Shown here: positions 26,501-37,500 of the stretch, one piece after another
Position numbering within the stretch: position 1 is the first letter of the stretch
Layout: every line of letters begins with the position of its first letter
Assembly (NCBI RefSeq): GCF_003369915.1
Contig: NC_046676.1
Span: forward strand, 12,196,001 to 12,260,000
From: Drosophila miranda
Lineage: Eukaryota; Arthropoda; Insecta; Diptera; Drosophilidae
Length of the DNA: 64,000 bases
Direction of reading: 5' to 3'
The notes under the pieces: model-generated
Told to the model about the DNA's origin: nothing
The model's database searches: none
What the model saw: the letters and a program-made list of their open reading frames with translations, nothing else
Position numbers and translations under genes: made by a program

Positions 26501-29500
26501 ATTTGGGCAAAACCATTCGGGAATTGGCATCAGACACATTTGGTTCTTAATCCGTTCCGTGCTGCATTATTCAGTTATGATTCAATTTGCGGGCAAACCC
26601 TCACACAGGACCAAATGTGGCTGGTGGGTGGGAAGTTTTTAATGAACATTTCATTCGTACTGCTTCATTGGCTGCCATCGGGGACGGACACTCCCCTCTA
26701 TCCGTACCCCAGTCGGGGTATCGCCTGTCCAAACATGAAGAGAATCAATGTCCGTCTGTTGGACGGGGCCTTCTCCACTTTGCATTTACCACTCGTCCAA
26801 ACCGTAAACATAATTGATGGATGATGGCCAGAGCCGGTATCTTCGACAACCTCTCTCCTGCGGCCCATCGTCTCGAGCGTTTTAACTTTAATTAAATGAG
26901 CGCACATGACTCGGGTATGACACAACCACAAGACAGCTTCCCTTACAAGGCATTTGGCTTGTATTTGAAAGCAATTTAGCCGAGCAAACACAGACACTTC
27001 ATTGAATTTTAATATGCAGTGCGTTTCAGAATGTATCCGTCTTTTGCCAGTACCAGTCCCAGTCTCAGTTCCAGTCCCTGCTCATCCGTGACAGCTGGGA
27101 GGGGAGATGGGGCAAAAACCAACCCAGCAGAGAGAAACTCTGATACTCTTTGACGGCAATGCACACCGGGGCGAGGGAGAGGAAGAGGCCCACCCACGAT
27201 CAATGTCAATGGCCGTTCTCTTGGCGTGCATGCAAAATGGGTTTCCCCAAGAATGGCCCCTTTCCTCTGCACCCACCTCAGCTATCATATTTCCAACGTT
27301 ACTCTCGTGAAACTCCCAGGGATTCGGCTCTGCCTCATGACTAAGTTATGACACCTTCTGTAGCTAAAACGTGGACTTGTCGTCTGTTTGCTGTCATGTC
27401 TGTTCAAGTGCTTGCTCAGTTCCCTATTCTGAGCCCTGCGCTCGGTGTTCCGTACTCGCCACTGGCAGTTCGTATCCTGAGCCTGTCGGGGTGGGCTTAA
27501 ACACGTACTTAGGGTCTGCCCCATGCATTTGTGCATGCAAACACTCGAAGGAGTGGGCCATGGGCTCTGTAGATATAGGACGAACTATTAAGCGAAAGCT
27601 CAGCTCAGCTCAGACAGAATTTAAAAGCAATTCCACAACTTTTATGGAAATAACTTGTTTGATATCTGTTATAATTCTATTACCTAATTTATTGGAGAGT
27701 AAGTGCATCTATAACTGTATTTATTCAGTAATTGAGTAAATTTTCAAACTTACTTGACCCTTTGAAGGAAACTATTTTAAATAATTCACCTAATTCTCAG
27801 GGGAGTGCCCTAAGAGGAAGAGTAGGTAGCATTTCTAAGGAAACTGAAACTTAAAGTTTGCTCAGAAGAAATGTGCCTGCCTTTAAGAGCAAACTTTGCA
27901 CAATCTTAGACTTTCGTTAGGCCCTGTAGATAGAGAGCTATCCTGCCACAGTGCGTATGTGTAACAGCAACGTGACACAAATATAGAATACAAAAGGCAT
28001 GCAAAAAGGAAAAACACACACACACAGGGACACACCATAATGGGGAAAACTACACATGTGGTATGGGGGGTGTGTTTATGTGTGCCTCCTGGTATTCATA
28101 TTCTATTTGGAGTGGCATTTAGTGCCACTGATATCTCCTTAACATGATTGTGTAACAGCCTTTTAAGATTTCAATAAGGATTGCCACGCTGCGTGCCTGG
28201 GAGCAAAACTAGCAAAACTATATGCCTCCTGGCATACGCATATCCTGTTCCCTGAGCCTTAAGAGCCCATCCCAGATGCCCTGTCCGCATTGTTGGGATC
28301 ATGTGTAATCCCAGTCATCATGGTCCCAAGGCTTTTGTTGACTTTCAATTTCGAAATTAATAAAATGGTCCACCGAGACCTTTGTGGATTGGGGTCCTGG
28401 GTTCCACTCACCTCCTTTGGATGCGCTGAATGTGCGCAGTCTGTCCACATCCTCGTCGTCATCGTTGACGCGCAGGTGGTGCATGTTCATGGTGGGCACG
28501 TCCAGGAAGGCGTTCGATTTTCTGTGTCCTGCAATCGTAAAAAGGAGATTAAATTAAGCAAAACTTTTTTCAACTTGCGACTCCATTAAAGGTTGGCGGC
28601 TAATTAATTCATTTAGTTTGCAGTTTGGAACAGCTTTCGCGTCGGCAGAGAGCCGAGAGCAAACGGAGAGCACTTAGCATGAGGACACGTTGCTCAGTCG
28701 CCGCTCGGAAAAACTGGGTCAACAATTGGGTTCAATGACCGACCAGAGGCGGCGGGCCGCAGCGCTAATCGAATTCATGTTATTGGAAAGCATGTTAGTC
28801 ATAGCGGAAGTACTGGTGCTGGCACTGAACCGTGGATGTAGGCCAAAATTGGCCACGTTAGCGCCTCTTAAACGAACTTAAAGTCCTTTGGCCACCCGCA
28901 GGTTGGCCACTAAACCATTTATGGTCAATTTTCCAGCGCCGTGCGGCGAGCAATTTGGCTGAGAGCTTAGTTTATGCCGCATAAAAAACATTGGAGCCCG
29001 GCACTTGGCTAATTTGTTGCACAGCTTTTTGATGGCTCTATTTTGCCATTAAAGGGACTACAACTACCACAAAATATGTGGCCCTCTCACCGTGTGGCTG
29101 TGGCCGACGTTGCGAGAGCTTCCGTCGCTGAGGTGGCGTCTCCGTCTCGCTGAGACGCGGCTCGCTGTTGCAGTAGGATCGCGTCTCCTGGAGCGTGTGC
29201 TGCTGTTGCTGCTGCTGCTGCTGGGCCTTGGTGCGCTGGCGAACCTGCAAGACGAAAGGGAACTTTGTTAAAGAACTGTCTATCCATCAAACCATCTATC
29301 CATCCACCCAGGGCAATCCATTTGATCTATGGACTGCAGCAAGATGTGACCTTGCCAGAGTGAGTGAGAAATTGAATTGCACTTCTCGTCTACCCAACAC
29401 AAATCAAATTGCATTTGCTTGTCCTCTGTAGAGAACATCTCGCAGCCACCGAGCCCTCCGACGCCTTTGCCCCCCCCCCCCCCTCCTCAGACCACTTTGC

Positions 29501-31629
29501 TGGCAAATGCCATAATTTATCGGCTGACTTGCCACTTGGCACAGCCTCGGAGCGACGATTGGCGGCGACTATGCATGTGGTCTGTGATCAAATCCGTTCA
29601 AGGGACTCCCACATAAATGTCAAGGTTAAACGCTCTGAATGAGGGTGGTCCGGTACAACGCCACTCGAGTTGCAATCAACCGAGCACTTGTTTCGCTTGC
29701 CTCAAAAGTTTCCCGGCCGCAGCATGTGCGTGGGGGATCCCAAATCCTTCAAGCAATGTCCAAGGGCTTGTCACGTTGACTGCCACGGCAGCGGTCGGAA
29801 ACGTGCTGACAACGGTCCTCCGCCCTCCGCCCTCCGCCCTCCGCCCTCCGCCCTCCAGAAGTGTGTCACTTGTCGGGGTGTGAGCGAAAACTAATTTCAG
29901 CACCTGTCCGACAGCTCGACCAGCTTCTTGGTTCTGTTTCTTTGTGGTCCAGTGCGGTGGGTGGGTGGGCGATATTTATATCAGCATGCAAAATATCCAA
30001 CTTTGTTAGCGGCTTCCGGTTTCCTTGGCCTACACGTCATGTATCCCCCCTTCCTGCCTTCGCTTTGTACGCTGGAACGTTGAAATGCCGGAAGCGTTTG
30101 TTACGTGGCGCTGGCTGTCAAGTGGCCCTGGATTTGGGGCACGTCGAGAGTTTAGTCAGGCGGAGCTGGCAAAAGCCGCCAAATCCACACAGCCAAGAGG
30201 GTGCTGGTGGTGGCGGTGGCGGCGGTGGCGGCGGTGGTGGCTGGGCCATTAGACGAGCTGTCAGTGTAAACGTTTCTTGTTTATTTAGTGGCCGCTCTTT
30301 GCGCTTTTTATGGTCATGGCGCGGACTGCATGCCACCATACATGTACTTCACTTACATTTCATGGGGCTGTCGTGACCAGTAATTGCTCTTCTTTCCCTG
30401 CATGGTCTACTTTTCTGGCTTAATCAAATATTACTGCCCTGCCATGCAAACATACGAGTATAAGCTCGAGGACGAAGACGAAGACGAGGAGGAGTGTGTG
30501 TATGTACATACATATGTGTATCTTGTGGTCGGTGTCTGCTGATCCACCCGGATGCAGCTTGTCCACGCTCAGATGGTTTCTCGCCTTCTCGTTCGGGGAA
30601 ATTAATTGCTTCCTGGCTTCATTCGGTTTCGCCCTGCTGTGTGCCCGTCTCGTCTTCAATTTGTCCTAGCTTAATCCCCAATTAGTCCTTCGGAAGCGAA
30701 CTGATAATTTATTTTCTTAATTGCCGCCATTTGAAGATATTGTGTGTCCAGCATCAGTGCGCACTGGCTAAAAATACCAACTACATATATTAAATACCAG
30801 CTGAATCTTTAAAAAGTAGGAAGTAGGAGTGATCTCGCGTTAGGCACATTTATTTCTCCACGAACGGAGCACGGAGCAACGGTAACGCAGCACAATATTC
30901 TCCAGCATAGCCAGTTATTTTCACTGTCCACTGCACCACATTCTCATCCGCATATGTACTACATATGTACTATTTACATATATATTCGCACACGGCAGCA
31001 GCCTATGCAGCCGCTCTCTCTTGTCTTCATCTCGCGTCGTTCTTTCTATGCTTCGCTTTCGCTCTCCTGATCGGTCGCGCTCTTATCGAAGCCTCGCTTG
31101 CATTAGGGCACGTGCACTTCGGCCTGCCTGCCCTTGCATTTAGTCTTGATTTCGCTCTTCTCGCACTTCTCTGCTGAAGAAGCTCAACATCTTCTTTTAT
31201 CGAATATTAATGGTAATTTGCTGTGGCTTTTATTGGGCTATTTTGATCAATATATATCTTTGGGTGCATTTTCTCTGTTGAATATTTTCCATTGGCAAAT
31301 TGCGGACGATCTTTTGTAAGCGAAAAGTTATTTTTAAGCAAAATATTTGCGTTCCTGTGTGGGGCTCATCCGCTTGGCTGAGTTCTTTTGTTATCTTCGT
31401 TGGACTATTAGTTTAATACGGATTGTTCCCTTCAAAGTTCATAGCAAATTCGCTGAACAACGAAAAAAGCTCTGTTTGAGTTTTAGTTTGTTGTCGCTTT
31501 ATCTTCTCATTTAACTTTGTCCGTCTGCCGATGAAAAGCGAGTACTATGCATTGCGATTCGCTCCCAAATTATCAGCATCGACAGAGCTCAAAAGTTGTT
31601 CCTTTTTCGTCTGTAGAATAGCTTTCATT

Positions 31630-31678
<49 letters not shown>

Positions 31679-34275
31679 GTTCTGTGTGTGCGTTCTTTTC
31701 TTCATAAACAAAAGTCATTTTGGCTCGAGGTCTTTGCTTTTTTTCTTTAGCTGCGAACTCATTACAGCCACACCCACAGTAAACAGGGGAACGCCTTCAT
31801 GCCATGCCGCGTAAGTTGTGGCAGGAACAGGAGCATCATCAGAACAGTTGCAGGAGCAGCCAGCAGCCAGCAACCAGCAGTTGAGGCAGGAGCTGGAGCA
31901 GAAGCTGAAAGCGTGGAGCATGTGTGGCAGCAGCATCATCGCTGACTTGTAAACTTTTTCTATATAAATTACCAGCTTGGGGCGCATCAGAAGCGACACA
32001 GACTTTGATGCGATGGTGGCACAGACACACATTGCACAAGCGTTGCTTTTTGTTGCCTCGTTTGCTTACTAATAATGCCAGGGACCAGAGGCAGGACCGG
32101 GAACCAGCGCCAAGAAGGGACGTCTGCTCCGCGCCACTCATACGCAACGTATGCCACGCGGCGGTGTCTTTTGTCTGGCAGCAACAGAAATTGAATTTGG
32201 CCACGATATAATTCAATTCACACTTGCGCTAGCTGTCGACACTCGCCTGAAATGTGGAGATGTCGAGCACATGGAGTCGTCAGTAGGAAGGAGCCCTAGG
32301 ATAAGGAACGATTGAATATAACATCAAACTGTTCAGTCGTCAACTACTCGAATAGACAAACATATAGAACAGACCCCATAAGTATAGCAAACAAAAATGG
32401 ATTGCAAAAATAACAATAAGGCTCGGCATGTAACCATTCCGGTGATTCAGGGTGCGGGTTCGCACTTGACAACCACCGAGAGCACCGTCCAAGTTGCTCT
32501 CCACAAGCTGGTCGTAATGGATGAGAGCTTGGAGGGAACAGTGTTGAGTGTTTTGCTCTCGGCGGAGAAGAAGTATCGCCTCACCTTCGATACTTTCAAG
32601 AAGGAGATGGAGCTGCAGGCAATAGCGGCCTCGACGCTGTGGGAGCTCATCCAGCGGTACAAGATCGCCATGGAGGCGGACGCGGACTGCAAGTGCACGC
32701 AGCTGTATGCCGTGGAGCCGAAGGAGGAAACTATCCAGAAGTACTACATACACTACCAGGTCATCGTCAGCTCCAACAAGAGCCTGTGGCGGCAAATTGT
32801 AACCTTGCGTTCGTATGTCCTGGCCTTCAGGCGCGAGCGCAAGAAACTGAATCTCGAGGACCAGACGCCCTTCATCCAGGGCGATGCCTTTCACAAGCCC
32901 ATCATGTTCTTCATCGAGCTGGTGGACGAGTTGTTCAACTATTTTTTCAGCTTGCATCTGAAGCTGGACTGCGCCGCCCGTCAACTGGATCCCATGGATC
33001 TGGAGAGCCTGGAAGAGTACCAGAAGCTACTGAAACCCAACGAGGACTTTGAGGAGTACTTCTTGTACAATCTCAGCTACTGCCAGTGTCTCCGCATGCC
33101 GCCCAAGTGTCCGGAGACCCGTGTGTACACCAACATCGAGAATGCAGCCATGAAAAAGGAGGCCATGGAACAAGCAAAGCGCGCACGTTGTGAACAACGA
33201 CTGAGCAGGATGACACTCAGGGCCTCTCAGATGAGAGAGTCCGCGGAAAACCCTCCGTCGGTTACCCAGGACACTGAGGTGGCCCCCAATCCTGACGTTC
33301 CACCAGAGTCTGGCAACCCGACGTCCGATCCCCTGAGTGCCAAGTTCGAGAGGCAGTTGATCAGTGAGCGTCACACTCGCCAACTGGTCAATCAAGTGCA
33401 TAATGCCCTCAGTCAATCCTAATACTTGACAACACCACTCATTAACATATTACTGTATAAGGAGTATGGGCTGGCCAACAACAATCACACTCTAACCCTT
33501 AACATGTAACATCTTTCGGGGGAATCACTCCACCCACTTCTCGTTGCACCTAACATAACATGTTCTGTTGTTGCACAGCCCCAAAGGTCAGGGGGCGAAC
33601 ACTTTAGTTAAAAATACTTTACTCCAGAATGCGGTTCAATGAGTTTCATTAAATTGTTTGTATCTTAAGGTCGTAACTCTTTTTATTTTCCAAGAAATGA
33701 TTCCATTCCATCCATATCTGTAGAGCCAATAGCAAAGATTCTTGTGTGGCTGCGACTGGGAATATATTCTTAATTTTCGACGAGACATCTTTCCTGTGCT
33801 GCTTGCCGCGATTCGAGGACAAGACGACAATGCCCTGTACATATACTTAGACGTGAAGTGCGAAACGTGCAGCTACTTAAATATTTGTTTAAATATAAAA
33901 TCAATTCATGTCCTATGCGGCGCAGACATTCTGCAAACAACAGAAGCAAGTGACAGGCAGAAGCAAATGCTAAATTTACATACTCTATGGATATATGTAT
34001 GTATATAAAAGAACTACAAATGTATGGCTAGATATATCTACGACTACTGGTCGTGTACTCACCGATCTGGCACCCGAGGTGATGCGAGCGCTCTGGGAGC
34101 GTGTGGCCGGCCGGCGTCGGCGGTAGCCGGGCGTGCCGCCCTCCGGCGTGGCACTGCCGGAGGCGGAGGGCAGGCCATGGATGACCGTCTCAATGCTGGC
34201 CCCCGTGGCGCAAATGGAGGCGCTGCGCGTCTTCTTCTGCATGCGATGGTGCATGGGGGAGATGTCGTCCACCAT
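20505..34275 (-). CDS. RGK-family (Rad/Gem/Kir/Rem-like) small GTPase, nine coding exons
   Basis: RGK GTPases act at the plasma membrane and inhibit voltage-gated calcium channels. Coding exons, 5' to 3', are 34063-34275, 29091-29244, 28412-28528, 24338-24658, 24185-24273, 21924-22104, 21618-21751, 21267-21371 and 20505-20651. All phases match, and the sum of 1461 nt gives 486 residues. A long, low-complexity N-terminus (Arg/Ser-rich, Q8 run, Gly/Ser-rich linker) precedes the G domain. The P-loop is GSAGVGKQ (about 243-250). No DxxG G3 motif is visible, as expected for RGKs. G4 is NKID (about 345-348), followed by KFIEVS. The tail ends in the RGK hallmark CENLQVL with basic residues before it, and there is no CAAX box. 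The Kozak context is CAAGATGG. It is probably one of the Drosophila Rgk genes, but which one I cannot say. Additional upstream isoform exons are possible. Confidence 0.92.
22160..24180. other. RGK intron, no other gene seen
   Basis: This is most of the intron between 22104 and 24185. It holds short CCTGC-type direct repeats near 22180-22220 and AT-rich stretches. I found no convincing exon on either strand. Confidence 0.5.
24659..28411. other. RGK intron with poly-C tract
   Basis: A 3.75-kb intron. It contains C15 at 24971-24985 and a duplicated GCCACGTTGC motif at 24851-24876. Nothing else resembling a gene is visible. Confidence 0.5.
29197..29222 (-). repeat. CAG repeat coding polyglutamine in the RGK gene
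   Basis: Mixed CAG/CAA codons encode eight glutamines in the second coding exon (the - strand reads CAGCAGCAGCAGCAACAGCA). The run sits in the disordered N-terminus and is likely length-polymorphic. Confidence 0.8.
29817..29856. repeat. 7-bp minisatellite (CCTCCGC)n
   Basis: Five to six near-perfect tandem copies. It lies within RGK intronic sequence. Confidence 0.85.
31630..31676. repeat. (CT)n microsatellite
   Basis: An almost pure CT tract of about 46 bp. On the other strand it is (GA)n, a potential GAGA-factor binding array in the RGK intron. Confidence 0.9.
32397..33422 (+). CDS. Single-exon gene nested in an RGK intron, function unknown
   Basis: This is an intronless open frame of 341 residues, ATG in a good context (ACAAAATGG), lying inside the 4.8-kb first coding intron of the RGK gene on the opposite strand. 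Codon use is strongly Drosophila-like (CTG, AAG, GAG, GCC). The protein is soluble, with no signal peptide or clear membrane helix. The middle has helical charged segments (about residues 60-220) with scattered cysteines (Cys-Lys-Cys near 98, Cys-Gln-Cys near 230). The C-terminal third is rich in Glu, Arg, Pro and Ser and looks disordered. A candidate initiator TCAGTC lies at 32333-32338. Nested intronless genes in flies are often testis-biased or retroposed, but I see no parent gene and recognise no domain. Confidence 0.85.
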   Translation: MDCKNNNKARHVTIPVIQGAGSHLTTTESTVQVALHKLVVMDESLEGTVLSVLLSAEKKYRLTFDTFKKEMELQAIAASTLWELIQRYKIAMEADADCKCTQLYAVEPKEETIQKYYIHYQVIVSSNKSLWRQIVTLRSYVLAFRRERKKLNLEDQTPFIQGDAFHKPIMFFIELVDELFNYFFSLHLKLDCAARQLDPMDLESLEEYQKLLKPNEDFEEYFLYNLSYCQCLRMPPKCPETRVYTNIENAAMKKEAMEQAKRARCEQRLSRMTLRASQMRESAENPPSVTQDTEVAPNPDVPPESGNPTSDPLSAKFERQLISERHTRQLVNQVHNALSQS

Positions 34276-34589
34276 CTTGGCGTTTTGTGGCTATTGTTCG
34301 TGCCTCCCCGGTGGCTTTTCTCTGGGGAAATTCCGTGTGAGGCTGTCTCTTTGCTTCGCCTCGAATCGCTTTCGTGAAATGAAATCCTAATTTGCCAAAT
34401 CTAGAATTTTCTATTTTCGTGCTCTAAGCATTTCGTGGTGGTTCGTGCTGTGGTTCTGCTTGTTCTTGATGGTCTGATGTTCTGATGTTCTTGATGTTTA
34501 TTTTTTTGCTGTTGCATGTCTCATAATCTGAGATTTGGATGGTTGTGGTTGGTTTTGTGGTGATTTTTGTTTGATTTGTTTGTGGTGCT
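34276..34589 (-). other. Probable 5' UTR part of the RGK exon
   Basis: No in-frame coding precedes the ATG. A good acceptor (TTTATTTGCAG) ends at 34590 on the - strand, so the leader exon probably runs 34589 to 34276 and further non-coding exons lie to the right. This is inferred from splice consensus only. Confidence 0.4.
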
Positions 34590-34599
34590 CTGCAAATAA

Positions 34600-37500
34600 A
34601 CGGTGGAAAGCGCAAAAACAAATGAACAAAACATTTAAATAAATCATTCAAATCAAAAGTACACATTTCTCAAATAGTTTCTCGCTCGTGACAAATGTTG
34701 TTGCTCTTTTACAGAAATAACCCAAAAAACCGAAACCGAAAAAGCAAAAGTGGCACTGACTACAGAAATACAGAGATATATGTACGGTACGAGTATTTGT
34801 AACAACATGCAACATAATTTGCTATGTGATTTTTCATTTCATTTCGCCAGCTCCGCTGCTGGCCATTAAAACATCGAGATTTCTCTGTTTTCTGGCCACC
34901 GACAGCAGCAGCAGCAGAGTGTGTTATTTTCGTCTCATGGAAAGTGGGTCAGCCATCGCCATCGCCATAGCCGTCCAAACAAAATCCCACTCGCCTTTGC
35001 AGTGGACGTGGTGCCCAACAAATTGCCACAAACAAATCTAAAATCCATCAAAGGGGTTCAACCGCTTGGGAATTCGATTTGGATTCGGATTGGGGCAAGG
35101 GATAATCTGGCAGTGATATACGAGTATGTGTAACATGAAACACAGGGTATAACGATAAGAGATACCTTTTCGAAAGGATTGTCGTTACTTTAACCATCCC
35201 ACATAATGCGCTTTCATAATCATCTGATGGGCTCCGAACTCTTCCACCTCTTGAACCACTCGATGTTGGGGCTATCCATGTAGTTCTCATAAACTAAAAA
35301 TACTTTTATTTAGCCCTTGCATCATCCCCATTTTGATCTTCCACTAAGAAATGATTTCCCCATTCGAAACGTAAATAAACTTTGATCTGGAATGCTGCAA
35401 GTGTGGCAACTTACGGCTGGCATCTCCTGGGGATGGAGGTGACTCCTTCAAGATGCTCCACTTCTACCCATTCCGCAGGAGTGACTGCAGTCCCTAATTG
35501 ACACCAATTTCTATTTGCATGGGGACAAGGAAGAGAAGCAGAATGCGGATGAGCATTGAGTCCCTTGGCATCGCGTGGGCGAATCAAAATCAACTCTTGG
35601 CGGTCCCTAAGCCACAGCTTTGAAGGAAAATGAAATTGAATTTGAATTTGCCAGAAGGTCGGACTAGAGACGACGGTGGTGGGACGGCAGGGCATCGGGC
35701 CAATCAAAACATATTCGTAATCCATTTAGACTTCCTGCGCGCCACTTAGACATGCATCATTTGCTCCCACCTCCGGCCTGCCCCTGCGGCATTTGTGGCA
35801 TAATCTAATCTAGCCCCTTCCTGCGCTCCCTCCGCCCTCTCTGTGGGCACTTAAGTGCAAGTTTTAAACGAGTTTCCTGGGTTGCCGCCTGCCGATGACG
35901 TGAAGAACTTGCAGTTCCCTCTAGTTGTCTTTGCAGGGCTTTCGATCCATCACTGGAGCGTAATTAACTTTTTTGAATGGAAGGATAAATAATTAATAAA
36001 CGCGCATTATTTTCCCACAGCCGTTGACACCCTTGAAACCCGGAAGGATTCCTCTTACGAAAGGGTTAAGAGGCGAACGGCGCTCCTTCTGCCCGAAACA
36101 AAGGAATCGGGCCAAGACCCCCTCGAAAGTAAATAATGCGAAAAGAAGAATAAATACATAAACTGGAAAAATGTTTCACCCGGCACCGGCACCATATGCG
36201 ACGGCAGCCTGAGCTGCACTGGCAGAAAAGACTTGGCCCTGAGAGTTTTCCAAGTTGAATGACAAAAAGAGGCTTCATATGAGAGCTGGGAACGCGCCCA
36301 GCCCACCCCAGATGAAGTCCACTCCCCGAAAACGACTGATTACGCAGAAATCCTTCCCCTACTTTGACTCGAACCCGCTTAAAGTCAAGCCAGGATCCTT
36401 GGGGAAAGGAAAAGGCAAACTTTCCATGCGACTTCACGCTTGATTTGCCACCGTTTTGTTAACCGATGCAGACTAGAGACGAGGAGGAAAATCCACCCAA
36501 AAAAAAAGGGTACTGCTGACCCATCCAGTCGTGCATGAAGCTTCATGCCACATGATGATGAAGTCGTCGTGGTCCTGGTCCTGCTCCTGGTCCTCTTCGT
36601 CGTCTCTCCGGGTCTGAGGCCTGTCCTGCCTCGCCTTGTTTGCATTCAATTCATGCCGCAGGGCTTTTACTAACAACAGAATCATCAGCAGCAGCAGCAG
36701 CAGCGGCAGCAGCGGCAGCAATCCAAGGATACCTAGATCCCTGTGTGAGTGTGTGTTTACTTGCGGTTTCCTACTAATTGGCCACAGGACCTACACGCAC
36801 ACACCAACAGGCGAGGAGAAGGAATCCAGTGGCATGTTGGCATTGGACATTGCAATTAATGTTCACAGGTATTTTTATGGAGCAAGTACTACTATATCTA
36901 AAGAGACAGCCAGAGGTCGTTCCGTTTTATGGCCTCATGCGTATATGGTGAAGTTTTTCCCACAATTTTCCCCCAATTTCCACTGCGTTATCATTGGTGC
37001 CGCGCCTGTTGCTAGTTATTAACATAAATTTGACGCCAACTCGAATGTTTTTGCTTGAATTTTTGTCACAGCTTTTGTTTTCCATCGGAAAGCCGGCTAA
37101 TCACGCCACCCATTGGCTGTGCTCCCGTCCCGTCCATGTCCGCAGATGATGACAGCTGTGCCCGGTTACAGGCAACTTAAGCTATCTATCGGAGAAATGT
37201 GGCCTAAAGTGCGTTCCCGACCATGGGTTAACGATAAGCCCCGCCCCACACGGGGACACAGGCGCAACTAAAAAAAGATCCGATAAAGTGTCAACAGATA
37301 CCGCATGTATGGCCTGATGGCCCCTGAATGGAGCCTGCATGACAGGGAACGGACGGAGAGGCCGTGTATTCAATGCTTGAATGTCACCTGAATGGGGGAA
37401 ACAAGTTGAAGCATTGAGTGGGCACGGGAGAAGAGGCCTTTGAATGGGGAGACTGCAGTTGGAATTGATTTAAAGGGACAGAGCATGGAGCTCGGACCTC

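Larger units (their letters stand above)
29245..34062. other. First coding intron of the RGK gene
   Basis: A 4.8-kb intron that hosts the nested gene at 32397-33422. It also carries a CCTCCGC-type minisatellite (29817-29856), a GGT/GGC run (30207-30241) and a (CT)n tract (31630-31676). Apparent open frames over the simple repeats are not genes. Confidence 0.6.

Noticed and set aside
30118..30339. Proline- or glycine-rich open frames near 30.2 kb
   Set aside because: They are produced by the GGT/GGC simple repeat, with no splice or start context.
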